Assembly (NCBI GenBank): GCA_046348365.1
Contig: JAXMEL010000001.1
Coordinates: 744,001 to 808,000 of the forward strand
Length of the DNA: 64,000 nucleotides
Origin: JAEUPI01 sp046348365
Lineage (GTDB): Bacteria; Pseudomonadota; Gammaproteobacteria; Burkholderiales; Burkholderiaceae_C
Reading direction: 5' to 3'
The notes beneath the pieces were generated by a model. The model was not told where the DNA came from, did not search any database, and saw only the letters and a program-made list of their open reading frames with translations. Positions 1 to 9,038 of this stretch are shown here, in pieces. Position 1 is the stretch's first letter; each line of letters opens with the position of its first letter. The position numbers and the translations under genes were made by a program.

Positions 1-1158
1 CAATGGGACCAAGATTTCGATTGCGATATACCAGCGACTGCGCATCGTGGCGACGAGCACATAGCCCAAGGTGAATCCGGTGATCTTGAGAACGTCGCCG
101 AGAAGTTGCATACCCATCAGGTCGGCTACCGGCAGGAAGGCTGCCGAAAACAATATTCTCACAATCCACTCACGCAGAATGTAGATCGTCAACGCCAGAG
201 CCAACGTCGCGCAGACTGCGAGGGCAAGCGTCTTCAGCGTCTCGGCACGCAGCAGTTTCGGCGAACCGGATGCCTCGCCAAGCCGCACCATGAACTGCGT
301 CGTCACCGAGCTCATGACGATCATCAGGTAGGTCTCAGATAGCCGCCAGCAAGCCTGCCACAAACCGGCGGACTCCAAGCTCAGAGCGGAGGCGACATGT
401 TGCCGTATGAGCAGAAGGCTGAGAGGCACCATCACCGCATGCACGATGAGCATCGGATAGAAGCCGGCGATGCGCCGTGCTTCAGCGCGATCGAAAGGGC
501 CGACCAGATCGCGCAGGCTGATCAATGGCGAACGGCGGATCAAGACCAGTGTGACCATGACGGACGCGACATAGACGCCCGCTGACGCATAGAGCCCGCC
601 CGCAACGCCCCATCGCATCGACGCCGGCGCGAACATCGAAACACCGAGCACGATGGCAATGATGTTGGAGAGGACCACACGTCCGATATCGCCGCGCGCG
701 GATAGCGCACCCAGCAAGATGGCGTTCAGAATCGCGGCGAGCAGCGATAGCGCACCCAGAACGAAGACCCAGGCGTACCCGGCATCGCGCAGAAGCCATG
801 AGGCAAGCCATGGCGAAGCAATAGCGACTGCGGCTGCGGTCGGGATCCCGAGCCCGAGGCCGATCCTTCCCACGGTGCTCAAGAGTCGCCGCCGGCGATC
901 CGCGTCTTGCCCGTACTCTGCGGTCAACCTTCCGGCCGCCGTTTCGAGGCCTGTTATGACCACGCTTTGGCTCAGCGACATGAAGTTGTTGAACTGAGCG
1001 ATCAACGCGAGCCCGCTTGGCCCAAGATAGACCGCCGTCAACTTGACGCTGATGAAGCTGCACGCCAGTTGCACCATCGCGCGCACGACGCCAAGGCTCG
1101 AGGCGAGGCTGCGCCGTTCCGCAGCAGGCCGATATGGGGCGCTCACGACGCTGGCCAT
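1..1158 (-). CDS. WzxE-like polysaccharide flippase, C-terminus cut by window edge
   Basis: Predicted inner-membrane flippase that moves lipid-linked sugar units from cytoplasm to periplasm. The 386 codons visible are rich in hydrophobic helices. Two stretches recall E. coli WzxE closely: a WQACWRLSETYL segment and an LLGDVLKITGFTLGY segment near the visible end. The frame is open to the left edge, so the C-terminus is missing. I chose the ATG at 1158; upstream ATGs lead quickly to stops. It is the last visible gene of the leftward eps operon, 43 bp after the GT4 gene. Two further flippases lie at 44.8 and 49.2 kb but belong to a different (WzxC-like) type. Confidence 0.85.
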   Translation of the reverse strand, partial: MASVVSAPYRPAAERRSLASSLGVVRAMVQLACSFISVKLTAVYLGPSGLALIAQFNNFMSLSQSVVITGLETAAGRLTAEYGQDADRRRRLLSTVGRIGLGLGIPTAAAVAIASPWLASWLLRDAGYAWVFVLGALSLLAAILNAILLGALSARGDIGRVVLSNIIAIVLGVSMFAPASMRWGVAGGLYASAGVYVASVMVTLVLIRRSPLISLRDLVGPFDRAEARRIAGFYPMLIVHAVMVPLSLLLIRQHVASALSLESAGLWQACWRLSETYLMIVMSSVTTQFMVRLGEASGSPKLLRAETLKTLALAVCATLALALTIYILREWIVRILFSAAFLPVADLMGMQLLGDVLKITGFTLGYVLVATMRSRWYIAIEILVPL

Positions 1159-1201
1159 GGGACCGAGTTGGTTGGTCGAGCCATTGCAGACGGGAGGTCA
1201 G

Positions 1202-2419
1202 TCATCGTTCTGACCGACGAGGTTGAATCAATCCCTGGAACAAGTTTCGATAACTCTGCATGACAACATCCACGCCGTGGACTGCATTGAAGTGAGCCTC
1301 ACAAGCCTGACTCGCCGTTTGCCACGCTGCGACCTGCGTTGACAACGCTCGGAGATGCGAGGTCATGTCTTCGAGGTCATCGCAGGCAATCGTCCCAAAT
1401 CGACCTGGCGTGACTTCGGGCCGAACAAAGGACAATGTCGGAACTCCGCGAATCCAAGCCTGCAGAAACGTATTGGGGAATCCCTCTCGGTCTGACGTGT
1501 TGACGAGCAGACTGGCATTGTCGATATGCTTCCCGACCTCGGAGAACGGCACATAGCCGACAAACGTCAGGTTCGTCACAACCGATGCCAACGCACGCAT
1601 CTGCCGGTGGTAGGCCTGATCAGGGTCGTTCGTGTTGTCGGCTCCACCGATCATCAGGAACTTCTTCGATGGGAAGCGGCGGGCCAGTTCGATGAACAGC
1701 TCCGGCCGTTTGACGGGCTTGAACGTACCCACCCAAACAACAGGTCCCTCATGCGCAGCGCGGCCGGCGCTCGGCTCGGCGTAGCAGTTGGGGACAACCA
1801 CCGCCTCGCGGCGAAAGTTATTCGCAAGAAGTTCCCTCTGGCGCAGGTTCTGCACCAACACCGCATCTGCAGAACGAAGCGCGGCGCGAAACAACCACTC
1901 GTCACGGCGCGGTAGACCCGAGATACTGCGCTCCTGGAACTCGCGGTCGCTGGCGCAGGCGTACACAAAGCATTTGCCACGCGTGCGCGCGTACCATGCG
2001 GCTGCCGCAGCACGGAATCCGGCTACGCGGTAGTAGACGATGTCGGGGTCGATCCGGCCCAGGCCGGCGACCACATCGGTAACCAGCGGATGAATAAAGC
2101 GCAGCCCCTTCACGCCTCGGTGACCCGGTGATGGGACACGATAGACATGAATGCCGCCGAGATCCTCGAACGCAGGCTGCCCATAGTCGCCTGTCAACAC
2201 CGAGACGCGGAACCCATCGTCTCGAAGCAGCCGCGCGACGATGGATTGCTGAACCTCGGCTCCTCCGGCCAATTCGATCCCAGCCGACGCATTGAGGATC
2301 GGGTAGAGGAACAACGAGACAAAGCAGACATGTGGCCGGCCCACACGGGGCACGGACACTGCGTTCTTGGTGCCCACCATTGGGATTGCTGCGCCGAGGG
2401 GTGCGCCGTCGCGGTTCAC
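1202..2419 (-). CDS. Glycosyltransferase family 4
   Basis: 405-aa retaining GT-B glycosyltransferase, expected to add one sugar to the lipid-linked repeat unit on the cytoplasmic face. The N-terminal half begins its Rossmann fold with a CFVSLFLYP strand near residue 32. The C-terminal half has the GT4 nucleotide-sugar region WVGTFKPVKRP and the acidic motif DREGFPNTFLQAW. In that motif the second Glu of the usual E-x7-E is Gln, as I recall for an NTFLQAW subfamily. Its ATG overlaps the asnB stop by four bases (ATGA), which implies translational coupling. Acceptor and donor cannot be read from sequence. Confidence 0.85.
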   Translation of the reverse strand: MNRDGAPLGAAIPMVGTKNAVSVPRVGRPHVCFVSLFLYPILNASAGIELAGGAEVQQSIVARLLRDDGFRVSVLTGDYGQPAFEDLGGIHVYRVPSPGHRGVKGLRFIHPLVTDVVAGLGRIDPDIVYYRVAGFRAAAAAWYARTRGKCFVYACASDREFQERSISGLPRRDEWLFRAALRSADAVLVQNLRQRELLANNFRREAVVVPNCYAEPSAGRAAHEGPVVWVGTFKPVKRPELFIELARRFPSKKFLMIGGADNTNDPDQAYHRQMRALASVVTNLTFVGYVPFSEVGKHIDNASLLVNTSDREGFPNTFLQAWIRGVPTLSFVRPEVTPGRFGTIACDDLEDMTSHLRALSTQVAAWQTASQACEAHFNAVHGVDVVMQSYRNLFQGLIQPRRSER

Positions 2420-4407
2420 TGCGCGAGCCCGGTGAGTTGTGCCGTCGGCTTCTCAGACGGAGCAGCAGGTGGGCCGGCGAGGCGCTCCATCCACCGCGCG
2501 TACCAGAGCTGAAACGCCAGCAACAGCCATACACGCTGCACTGAGAACGGGTCGCCGGCATCGAACCTGCGGCGAACGGCCGCAACAACTGCAGGATCGA
2601 GGATACCCTGCTGCGTGATCCGTCGAGGGTCGAGATAGGTGTCAAGCAGGAGCTTCAACTCACCGGACATCCAGCGACCGATTGGTGCCGAGAAGCCCTT
2701 CTTCGGCCTATCGATCAGTTCGCGTGGCACGTGTCGGTATAGCACCTTGCGCAACAGGTGCTTCGAGCCCAGCGTGCCGCGTCTGAGTTGATAGGGCAAC
2801 GAGAAAGCAAACTCGACCAAACGATGGTCCAGAAGGGGTTCACGCCCTTCGATGCTCACGGCCATCGTTGCCCGGTCGACCTTGGCGAGAACGTCTCCCG
2901 CCAGGTAGTGATGCAGATCCCACAAGCACATCCGCTCGCCGATGTCGCCAGGATAGTCATCGCAGTTCGGCCTCGAAACGGGCGAAGGAATCCCGAGCAA
3001 TCGATCAAGGTCAGCATCGTGCCAATATGACGATGTCAACACATGCTCGAACAAGCCCCCCGGCGAGGACAAAGCCTGAGTCTCGCGGATGTATCGCAAT
3101 CGCAGTGACATCGATCGGCCGAGGCTGCGCTTCGGATCGGCGTAGCCGAGGCGGCCCGCGAATAGTCGGTCCAGCCGTTCCCACGGCATGGTGGCCGCAA
3201 GCTCACGCGCGAAGCGCCCCATTGAGGACTGGCGCCGCACAGATTGAATTCGATCGAGCACAGCCGAATACGAGGTGTACCCACCGAACAGTTCATCACC
3301 GCCATCAGCAGACAGCACGACCTTGACGTGCTGCGCGGCCAGTCGGGACACCAGGAGTGTCGGAATACCCGAGTCATCACCAAATGGCTCGTCGAAGAGT
3401 TCGCCCCAAGCAGGGAGTACCTGCATGGCATCGGACTCGCTCACGATTTGCGTGATATGTTGCGTGCCCAAGTGCTTGGCGACCTGCTCTGCATACGGAG
3501 CCTCATTGAAGCGCGCGTCGTCAAAGCCGATGGTGAACGTCCGAATCGGTGGACCATCTCGCCTCAGAAGGGCCGCCAGGGCCGACGAGTCGACGCCGCC
3601 CGAAAGGAAGACGCCCACGGGCACGTCCGAGATCATGCGCAAGTTGAACGCATCGGTCATCAGTGCCTCGAGCCGTTCGGCAAGCGCCTCTTCGTTTGCG
3701 CTCGCGGCGACGCTCGAAGCATCCCCCACCGACCAGTACTGATGGACCGCGGGTTGGCCGCCGCGGCCGAGCTCCAGCAGATGCCCTGGTGGGAGCTTCG
3801 ACACCTGCTCGTAGATGCTGAGCGGCTCGACGATGTAGCTGAAGCGGAAGAAGTCGGCCAAGGCGGTCCTGTCGATGCGCGGCTCCCAATGCCCGTAGGC
3901 ACGTAGCGCCTTCAATTCGGAACCAAACCAGAGGGTGCGCCCATCCCACCCGTAGTAGAGCGGTTTCACACCCAGGCGATCTCGAATCAACGTCAGCCGC
4001 CCGGCTTGCGAATCCCACAAGGCAATCGCGAACATGCCGATGAATCGGCTCACTGCATCTCGCACACCCCATTCTTGAAAGGCCGCGAGTATCACTTCCG
4101 AGTCGCCGGAACCGAAAAAGCGATGGCCTCGGGTGACCAACTCGTTTCGGATCTCGGCGAAGTTGTAGACCTCGCCGTTGAACACCATGGCCAATCGACC
4201 ATTCGACGACAGCATCGGCTGATGGCCGTGCGAGCTCAAGTCGAGGATAGACAGCCGCGTGTGACCCAACCCTATCTCGGGGCCACCACTCCAGATACCT
4301 TCGTCGTCAGGCCCACGCTTGCGCAGCGTCACGACGGCACGGCGTAGGTCTTCCTCGCCTACCGCGGGTGAACCTGAGCTCGTGAAGTAGCCGGTAATGC
4401 CACACAT
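2416..4407 (-). CDS. asnB: Asparagine synthase (glutamine-hydrolysing)
   Basis: 663-aa class B asparagine synthetase or related amidotransferase. It starts MCGITGYF, so after Met removal Cys2 is the N-terminal nucleophile of the glutaminase domain. The synthetase PP-loop SGGVDSS lies at about residues 269-275, followed by an SADGGDELFGGY motif. Length fits the family. In polysaccharide loci such proteins may amidate uronic acids or another substrate rather than make free asparagine; that is inference. It sits between the deacetylase-like gene (74 bp gap) and the GT4 gene (overlap). Contrast the cysteine-less paralogue at 61109-62803. Confidence 0.9.
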   Translation of the reverse strand: MCGITGYFTSSGSPAVGEEDLRRAVVTLRKRGPDDEGIWSGGPEIGLGHTRLSILDLSSHGHQPMLSSNGRLAMVFNGEVYNFAEIRNELVTRGHRFFGSGDSEVILAAFQEWGVRDAVSRFIGMFAIALWDSQAGRLTLIRDRLGVKPLYYGWDGRTLWFGSELKALRAYGHWEPRIDRTALADFFRFSYIVEPLSIYEQVSKLPPGHLLELGRGGQPAVHQYWSVGDASSVAASANEEALAERLEALMTDAFNLRMISDVPVGVFLSGGVDSSALAALLRRDGPPIRTFTIGFDDARFNEAPYAEQVAKHLGTQHITQIVSESDAMQVLPAWGELFDEPFGDDSGIPTLLVSRLAAQHVKVVLSADGGDELFGGYTSYSAVLDRIQSVRRQSSMGRFARELAATMPWERLDRLFAGRLGYADPKRSLGRSMSLRLRYIRETQALSSPGGLFEHVLTSSYWHDADLDRLLGIPSPVSRPNCDDYPGDIGERMCLWDLHHYLAGDVLAKVDRATMAVSIEGREPLLDHRLVEFAFSLPYQLRRGTLGSKHLLRKVLYRHVPRELIDRPKKGFSAPIGRWMSGELKLLLDTYLDPRRITQQGILDPAVVAAVRRRFDAGDPFSVQRVWLLLAFQLWYARWMERLAGPPAAPSEKPTAQLTGLAQ

Positions 4408-4481
4408 CGCTATCGCATCAGACTCGAGTCGCGCCAGCGCATATGGACTTCAGCAGTCTCATGGAGACCGACGCGCAGTTG

Positions 4482-5480
4482 TCAGGCCGCAGCAAGCGCG
4501 ACACCTGACTCGCGCCGCTCCCACGCCGCTCTGAAGTCCTTAAGCGTCATGCCACGGAATTTCGCGGCGATGTCGGCAAAGAGAATTCTCAAATCAGCAT
4601 AGAGTCTCTCAATACTCTCGTCCGTGCGGAACCTCGGGCTGCCTCCGGGCATCAATTCCGATGAATGAATCACGAACTCGATATGTGAGCGGCGCTCCGC
4701 AATAGCAGTGCGTACGCACTTGAGCATCGATCCCAGATTCGAACCGTTCGGGAAGATCCAGGCTATTGGCGGCTCATGCCGCAGGGCATAGCGACGAATT
4801 CCCTTCACCCTGTACACCCAAGGCATCGTGTCGAGCAACTTCGATCGAATGATCGTCGGTGGCACTTCCAGAATTCTCGACGTGCCCGATCGGTCGATGC
4901 GATCGAGATCGAGAAAGTACGGGTGCGACGGAAAGCCGCTGTAGTCCGGCCCACCTTGGCCCGCAGGGTTGCCCAGCGTATCTCGCCAAGACACATGCGG
5001 CGTGACGGAGCAGTCCGCGAGATATCCGTGTTCCGCAAGTAGCTTGGCATACGTGGCATCGAACGCCCAGCGCCCTGCGCGATGGCTCACCATCTTGACG
5101 CCGAACTGCTGCTGCAGCAGATCGGTCATGAAGGCCACCTTCTCCGCCATGACGTCGGGGCTGAACTCGATCAAGAACGGATGCGTCGCATGATCGTCAT
5201 GGGTCAATGGCCGAATGGGCGGCGAACTCCAGGCGTGCAAATGCATGCCGATCTCGCCGGCGTCGCGCGCGATCACGTCTCGCCCGAATCGTACGAACTC
5301 CGGCGACGTGGCCATTTCATAGTTGGTCAGCCAGACCGGCTTGAAGCCGAATTCCTCACACAACGCCTGAAAGCGGGGGAGATAGGCCGCATTGCGCGTC
5401 AGGATCGGGTTGGGGCGCGACCACTCGTTGTCGCCCTCGGTATCGACCGTAATGATGAATGCGGGTAAGCCGGACATCAT
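4482..5480 (-). CDS. Polysaccharide deacetylase-like (WalW-type) protein
   Basis: 332-aa protein with a NodB-like deacetylase fold. Visible signatures are the IITVDTEGD segment at about residues 9-17 (the Asp motif), an HLHAW metal-binding-type motif near residue 80, SHRAGRW near residue 133 and a late FVIHSSELMPGG segment. There is no signal peptide, so it probably acts in the cytoplasm, unlike secreted NodB enzymes. Related proteins are often labelled WalW or WalW-like. The start is one of two adjacent ATGs at 5480 and 5477. It lies between epsG and asnB in the eps operon. Its reaction is unproven; de-N-acetylation of a sugar is a reasonable guess. Confidence 0.7.
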   Translation of the reverse strand: MMSGLPAFIITVDTEGDNEWSRPNPILTRNAAYLPRFQALCEEFGFKPVWLTNYEMATSPEFVRFGRDVIARDAGEIGMHLHAWSSPPIRPLTHDDHATHPFLIEFSPDVMAEKVAFMTDLLQQQFGVKMVSHRAGRWAFDATYAKLLAEHGYLADCSVTPHVSWRDTLGNPAGQGGPDYSGFPSHPYFLDLDRIDRSGTSRILEVPPTIIRSKLLDTMPWVYRVKGIRRYALRHEPPIAWIFPNGSNLGSMLKCVRTAIAERRSHIEFVIHSSELMPGGSPRFRTDESIERLYADLRILFADIAAKFRGMTLKDFRAAWERRESGVALAAA

Positions 5481-5540
5481 GCAGACTCGACCGTGGAGCG
5501 AGTGCGTCTGTGCGACGACTCAAGCTAGCACGGCCCCAAC

Positions 5541-6542
5541 TCAATACTCGTTCATGATGACGCCGGCCATGCGCGCGCGGCTCTGGGAAAGCGCAGTCAC
5601 GAGTTGTTGAAGCGCCCCGACGCGCGACTCGTTCTTGCGCGCCACGACGAGCACCGCACCGCATCTCGCGGCGATCGCCAGCGCGTCCGCCCCATACACC
5701 GCGGCCGGCGTATCGACGATCACATGATCGAACTTTGCCGTCAACTCGCGGATCAGCACGCCGAAGGCGGGCCGCTCGATCAATTCCAGCGGGTTAGGCG
5801 GCGTGATGCCCACCGGCATGACAAACAGGCTCGGCATGCCCGGCACCTGCTGGATCACCTGGGTATCCACATGCCCTGCGAGCAAGCTCGACAGACCGGT
5901 GTCGTTCTCGACGTTGAACACCTCGTGCAGGCGAGGGCCTCGCAGGTCTGCGTCGACGATCAAGGTGCGCCCGCCAATCTGTGCCAAGGCGACTGCGAGA
6001 TTGGCACTGAAGAAGGTCTTCCCGTCACCCGACGCGGGGCTCACCACGGCCAGAGCACACCGCTCCTGCCCTTCGACAAACACCCGCATCATCACCTGGC
6101 GGCGGATCTCGCGGATCGCCTCAGACTGAAGAGAGAAGGGTTGATTCAACCCCACCAATTCAGGCATCAGCTTGCGCCCGTCTTCGGAGGCGTAGGGATA
6201 ACCAAACTGTTCCGCCAAGGCCTGCAATACCTGATCCGGCGTGGCCAGCTTCAGCGCAACCGCGGCTGCGCCGAATCGAACGCCCTTCTCTCGTGCATGC
6301 GTGAGAATGCGCTCGATGTCTTCTGGGCCCAGGTGCACCTTCTGGCCCAGGATCTCGCCAATCAACCGCTCAGGCACCAACTCCTTCTTGGCCTTGGCCG
6401 CTTCGGCTTCTGCCGTCGGACGACTCGTCTTCAGGACGTCGAGCTTGGCCATCAAGCCAGGTATCAAGCGACCTTCAGGCCCATGAGTTGGCGCCATCGG
6501 CCGCGGCCGACCGGACGCCTGGGAAGTGTCGAAATTTGCCAT
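5541..6542 (-). CDS. epsG: Chain-length determinant tyrosine kinase EpsG
   Basis: 333-aa cytoplasmic bacterial tyrosine kinase that partners the Wzz-like EpsF to set polymer length. It has Walker A SPASGDGKT at about 168-176, Walker A' LIVDADLRGPR at about 194-204, and a Walker B-like VIVDTPA. Before the kinase lies an MshEN-like region at about 58-120 (GEILGQKVHLGPEDIERIL and EQFGYPY). The C-terminus carries no tyrosine cluster, only a single terminal Tyr in MNEY. Its ATG overlaps the epsF stop by one base (TGATG), so the two are translationally coupled. Confidence 0.9.
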   Translation of the reverse strand: MANFDTSQASGRPRPMAPTHGPEGRLIPGLMAKLDVLKTSRPTAEAEAAKAKKELVPERLIGEILGQKVHLGPEDIERILTHAREKGVRFGAAAVALKLATPDQVLQALAEQFGYPYASEDGRKLMPELVGLNQPFSLQSEAIREIRRQVMMRVFVEGQERCALAVVSPASGDGKTFFSANLAVALAQIGGRTLIVDADLRGPRLHEVFNVENDTGLSSLLAGHVDTQVIQQVPGMPSLFVMPVGITPPNPLELIERPAFGVLIRELTAKFDHVIVDTPAAVYGADALAIAARCGAVLVVARKNESRVGALQQLVTALSQSRARMAGVIMNEY

Positions 6543-7984
6543 CAGGCCTTCTTCTCTTGGGGTGAGGACAACTGCCGGAGCAACCCTCGTGACGACAGCA
6601 TGGGCATGCCACCACCGGTGAATCTCCCCTTGCCGCCCGGCCCCGGCAACACGCCGAGAAGCGGCAATCCGACCAACTCGGACATCTCTTCGACCGTGCG
6701 AACCCGCCGATCCACGAACTCGACAACCATGGCCGCACCAATTGCCAGAATCAGACCGATCACGAGCGACAGCGCGACATTGCGCCCGACCTTCGGCGAT
6801 GAGGGCATGATCGGTGGAACGGCGCGCGCCAGCACATACGCGTTGCTCTGCGTGGTCTGGCTTTCGAGGCTGGTCTGATTCAACCGCGTCAGCACGGCCT
6901 CGTAGGCGCGTTGGGCGTTCTCGACGTCGCGAATCAGCACGGCACCTTCTTCGCGCACCGTTCGCAGACGCACAACCCGAGCACGCTGCGCCTCGAGTGC
7001 TGCCCGCACTTCGGCCTCGCGCTGGCGATTGATGGTGTTGGTGACGCCTATGGTTCCCGTTACACGCCTCGTTTCAGCGCCCAATCGAGTCCGCAACGAT
7101 GCGATATTGGCATTTGCTTCGATCACCTGGGGGTGGTTCTCGCCCAGTCGCGACGTGAGCTCCTGAAGTCGAGCTTCGGCGCGCGTGATGTCACTTCGCA
7201 GGCCTGCCAGTACGGGGTTGTTGACCACTTCTTGCAGCCTGTCTGCCGCGCCCGCCTGTGCCTGCCCCTGACGGCTACTCGATTCGGCCGCGACCGCTTG
7301 CAAGGCCACCAATTGCGACGACAGTTCATTCAGCCGTGCGGTTTCGACGTCGATCTGACCGTCCGATGCAATGACGACGCCCTTTTCGCGCTGGTAGGCA
7401 GACAGCCGTGCCTGCGCGCGCTCGATGTTCGCCCGCAATTCCTTGCTGCGAGAGTCGAAGAAGGTCGAGTATTGCTTGGCCGGGTCGACCCTCAGCTCGA
7501 GGCTAACGTCCAAATAGGCCTGAACGAAGGCATTGGCCATCATCGCGGCATCTTGAGGGTCCCGCGACTTGAAGCTCACGCTGATCACGTTCGATTCACG
7601 CGACGGCTTCACGTCCAGCGAGGCCTGCAGCCCCTCGACCAGCCAGAGCTCGAAGGTGCCGATACCACCGGTGTCTTTCTGCCACTGCTCACGCGCCTTG
7701 GGCGATGAGGCGAGGTCGAGCTTGCGCATGACCTGTTGTGCGATCCGGTCGCTCTTCAGCACATCAACTTGCGTGGCCATGTACGCCGGCGACGGGTTGC
7801 CGGAGTAGATCGCTGCGGCAACAGGGTCGGGCCGGCTCTGGTCGACCACCAGCGTCGCCGTCGCGGTGTATTGCCTCGGAAGCACCATGCTGATGCCGAT
7901 GGCCGTTCCGACGGTCAACGCGAAGATCAGCAGAGCCACCGGCCAACGGCCGCGCAGGATGGACAGGAATTGACTCAGGTTCAT
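6542..7984 (-). CDS. epsF: Chain-length determinant protein EpsF (Wzz/GumC family)
   Basis: 480-aa polysaccharide co-polymerase of the inner membrane. An N-terminal helix at about residues 13-34 and a C-terminal helix (VIGLILAIGAAMVVEF) flank a long periplasmic segment with coiled-coil character, followed by a short cytoplasmic tail. The Pro-rich stretch before the second helix (AVPPIMPSSPKVGRN) is typical of the family. It works with EpsG next door to control chain length and with EpsE to pass polymer to the outer membrane. It lies 13 bp downstream of epsE. Confidence 0.92.
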   Translation of the reverse strand: MNLSQFLSILRGRWPVALLIFALTVGTAIGISMVLPRQYTATATLVVDQSRPDPVAAAIYSGNPSPAYMATQVDVLKSDRIAQQVMRKLDLASSPKAREQWQKDTGGIGTFELWLVEGLQASLDVKPSRESNVISVSFKSRDPQDAAMMANAFVQAYLDVSLELRVDPAKQYSTFFDSRSKELRANIERAQARLSAYQREKGVVIASDGQIDVETARLNELSSQLVALQAVAAESSSRQGQAQAGAADRLQEVVNNPVLAGLRSDITRAEARLQELTSRLGENHPQVIEANANIASLRTRLGAETRRVTGTIGVTNTINRQREAEVRAALEAQRARVVRLRTVREEGAVLIRDVENAQRAYEAVLTRLNQTSLESQTTQSNAYVLARAVPPIMPSSPKVGRNVALSLVIGLILAIGAAMVVEFVDRRVRTVEEMSELVGLPLLGVLPGPGGKGRFTGGGMPMLSSRGLLRQLSSPQEKKA

Positions 7985-7997
7985 CCGGCCACCATTC

Positions 7998-8813
7998 TCA
8001 GAACAGACTTTCAGGAACGAAGATCACATCGTCTTGCTGCAACGTGTCTTGCAAGGCGGGCTTGATCTCCTGCACCACACCATCGGGGCCCTTGCGGTGC
8101 AGGCGAATACCTCGCTGCGTACCGCGTTGCGTCACGCCACCTCCCGCGGCGAGCGCCTGCAAAACCGTCATGCCCCGCTCCAGGCGCAACGCTCCTGGCT
8201 TCTGCACTTCGCCGTGGATGTAGACCTGCGGTGCGCGATCCACGTACACCACGTCGTTGTTCTGGATCACGATGTCTTGATTGGGGTCACCGCCGCGGAA
8301 CAACGTGCGAAAGTCGATTTGAGCTCGATACGGCTTCCCATCGCGCGTGCCCACCACCGTCAGCATGTCGCTGCCATCCTGTGCCACGCCGCCGGCCAAT
8401 GCCATCAGGTCCGATAGGCGGGTGTTGGTCAGCTCGAGCGTGTAGCGACCCGGGCGCACGGCGTGCCCGAGCACGGAGGCCTGGCTGCCGCGAATCTGCG
8501 TGAGGAGAATGGACACCTGTGGTTGCTTGAGGAACTTGCCCGTCAGCAGGCCATCGGCCAGGCGCTTCTCGGCCTGGCTGATGGTCAGCCCGCCTAGCGT
8601 TACCGGCCCCAGCAACGGGTAGTTGACGACACCGGACTCCGGAATGCGAGTCTCGAGCGAAAGCTCCGGGCTTTGGAAGACGGTGATCCGAACCGTGTCG
8701 CCGGCACCGAGCACGTAGTCGGTCTTCGCTACAGAATTCTGTGCGCTCACCAGTCCCGCGAGTGCCAGCATCAGCAACGCGATCACCGTACGCACGAGCG
8801 GACTTCTCGTCAT
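7998..8813 (-). CDS. epsE: Polysaccharide export protein EpsE (Wza family)
   Basis: 271-aa periplasmic/outer-membrane export protein. I chose the ATG at 8813 because it starts a clean signal peptide ending LAGLVSAQ and is preceded by a GGGGAA ribosome site; the open frame extends further upstream without support. The Poly_export domain begins YVLGAGDTVRITVFQ. Two SLBB-type segments follow (VLGHAVRPGRYTL and IHGEVQKPGALRLERGM). No lipobox cysteine is visible, unlike E. coli Wza. It stands directly upstream of epsF in the operon. Confidence 0.92.
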   Translation of the reverse strand: MTRSPLVRTVIALLMLALAGLVSAQNSVAKTDYVLGAGDTVRITVFQSPELSLETRIPESGVVNYPLLGPVTLGGLTISQAEKRLADGLLTGKFLKQPQVSILLTQIRGSQASVLGHAVRPGRYTLELTNTRLSDLMALAGGVAQDGSDMLTVVGTRDGKPYRAQIDFRTLFRGGDPNQDIVIQNNDVVYVDRAPQVYIHGEVQKPGALRLERGMTVLQALAAGGGVTQRGTQRGIRLHRKGPDGVVQEIKPALQDTLQQDDVIFVPESLF

Positions 8814-9038
8814 TGATTCCCCATCAGTTCGACGGCGCCAGTACCCCAGCAATTCCGACTGCGGTGAGGCAGGAGCCACGCCCATACCCCAGCGTCAAGA
8901 GTCTAATGGCCAACTCGATTCGCTTGCCAACCCTGAGTGGGGGGAAATCCGCAGCGGTCATCGCGCGCAGTTACAGCTCCACGCGTCGAGCTCCAGCGAC
9001 GAACGATCGCGGAGAGCTCCGCTCTCGGCGCTCTGCGG

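Noticed and set aside
5604..6878. Plus-strand 424-codon open frame
   Set aside because: Lies antisense to epsG and the end of epsF, with atypical composition rich in His/Arg/Gln; a shadow of GC-rich coding.
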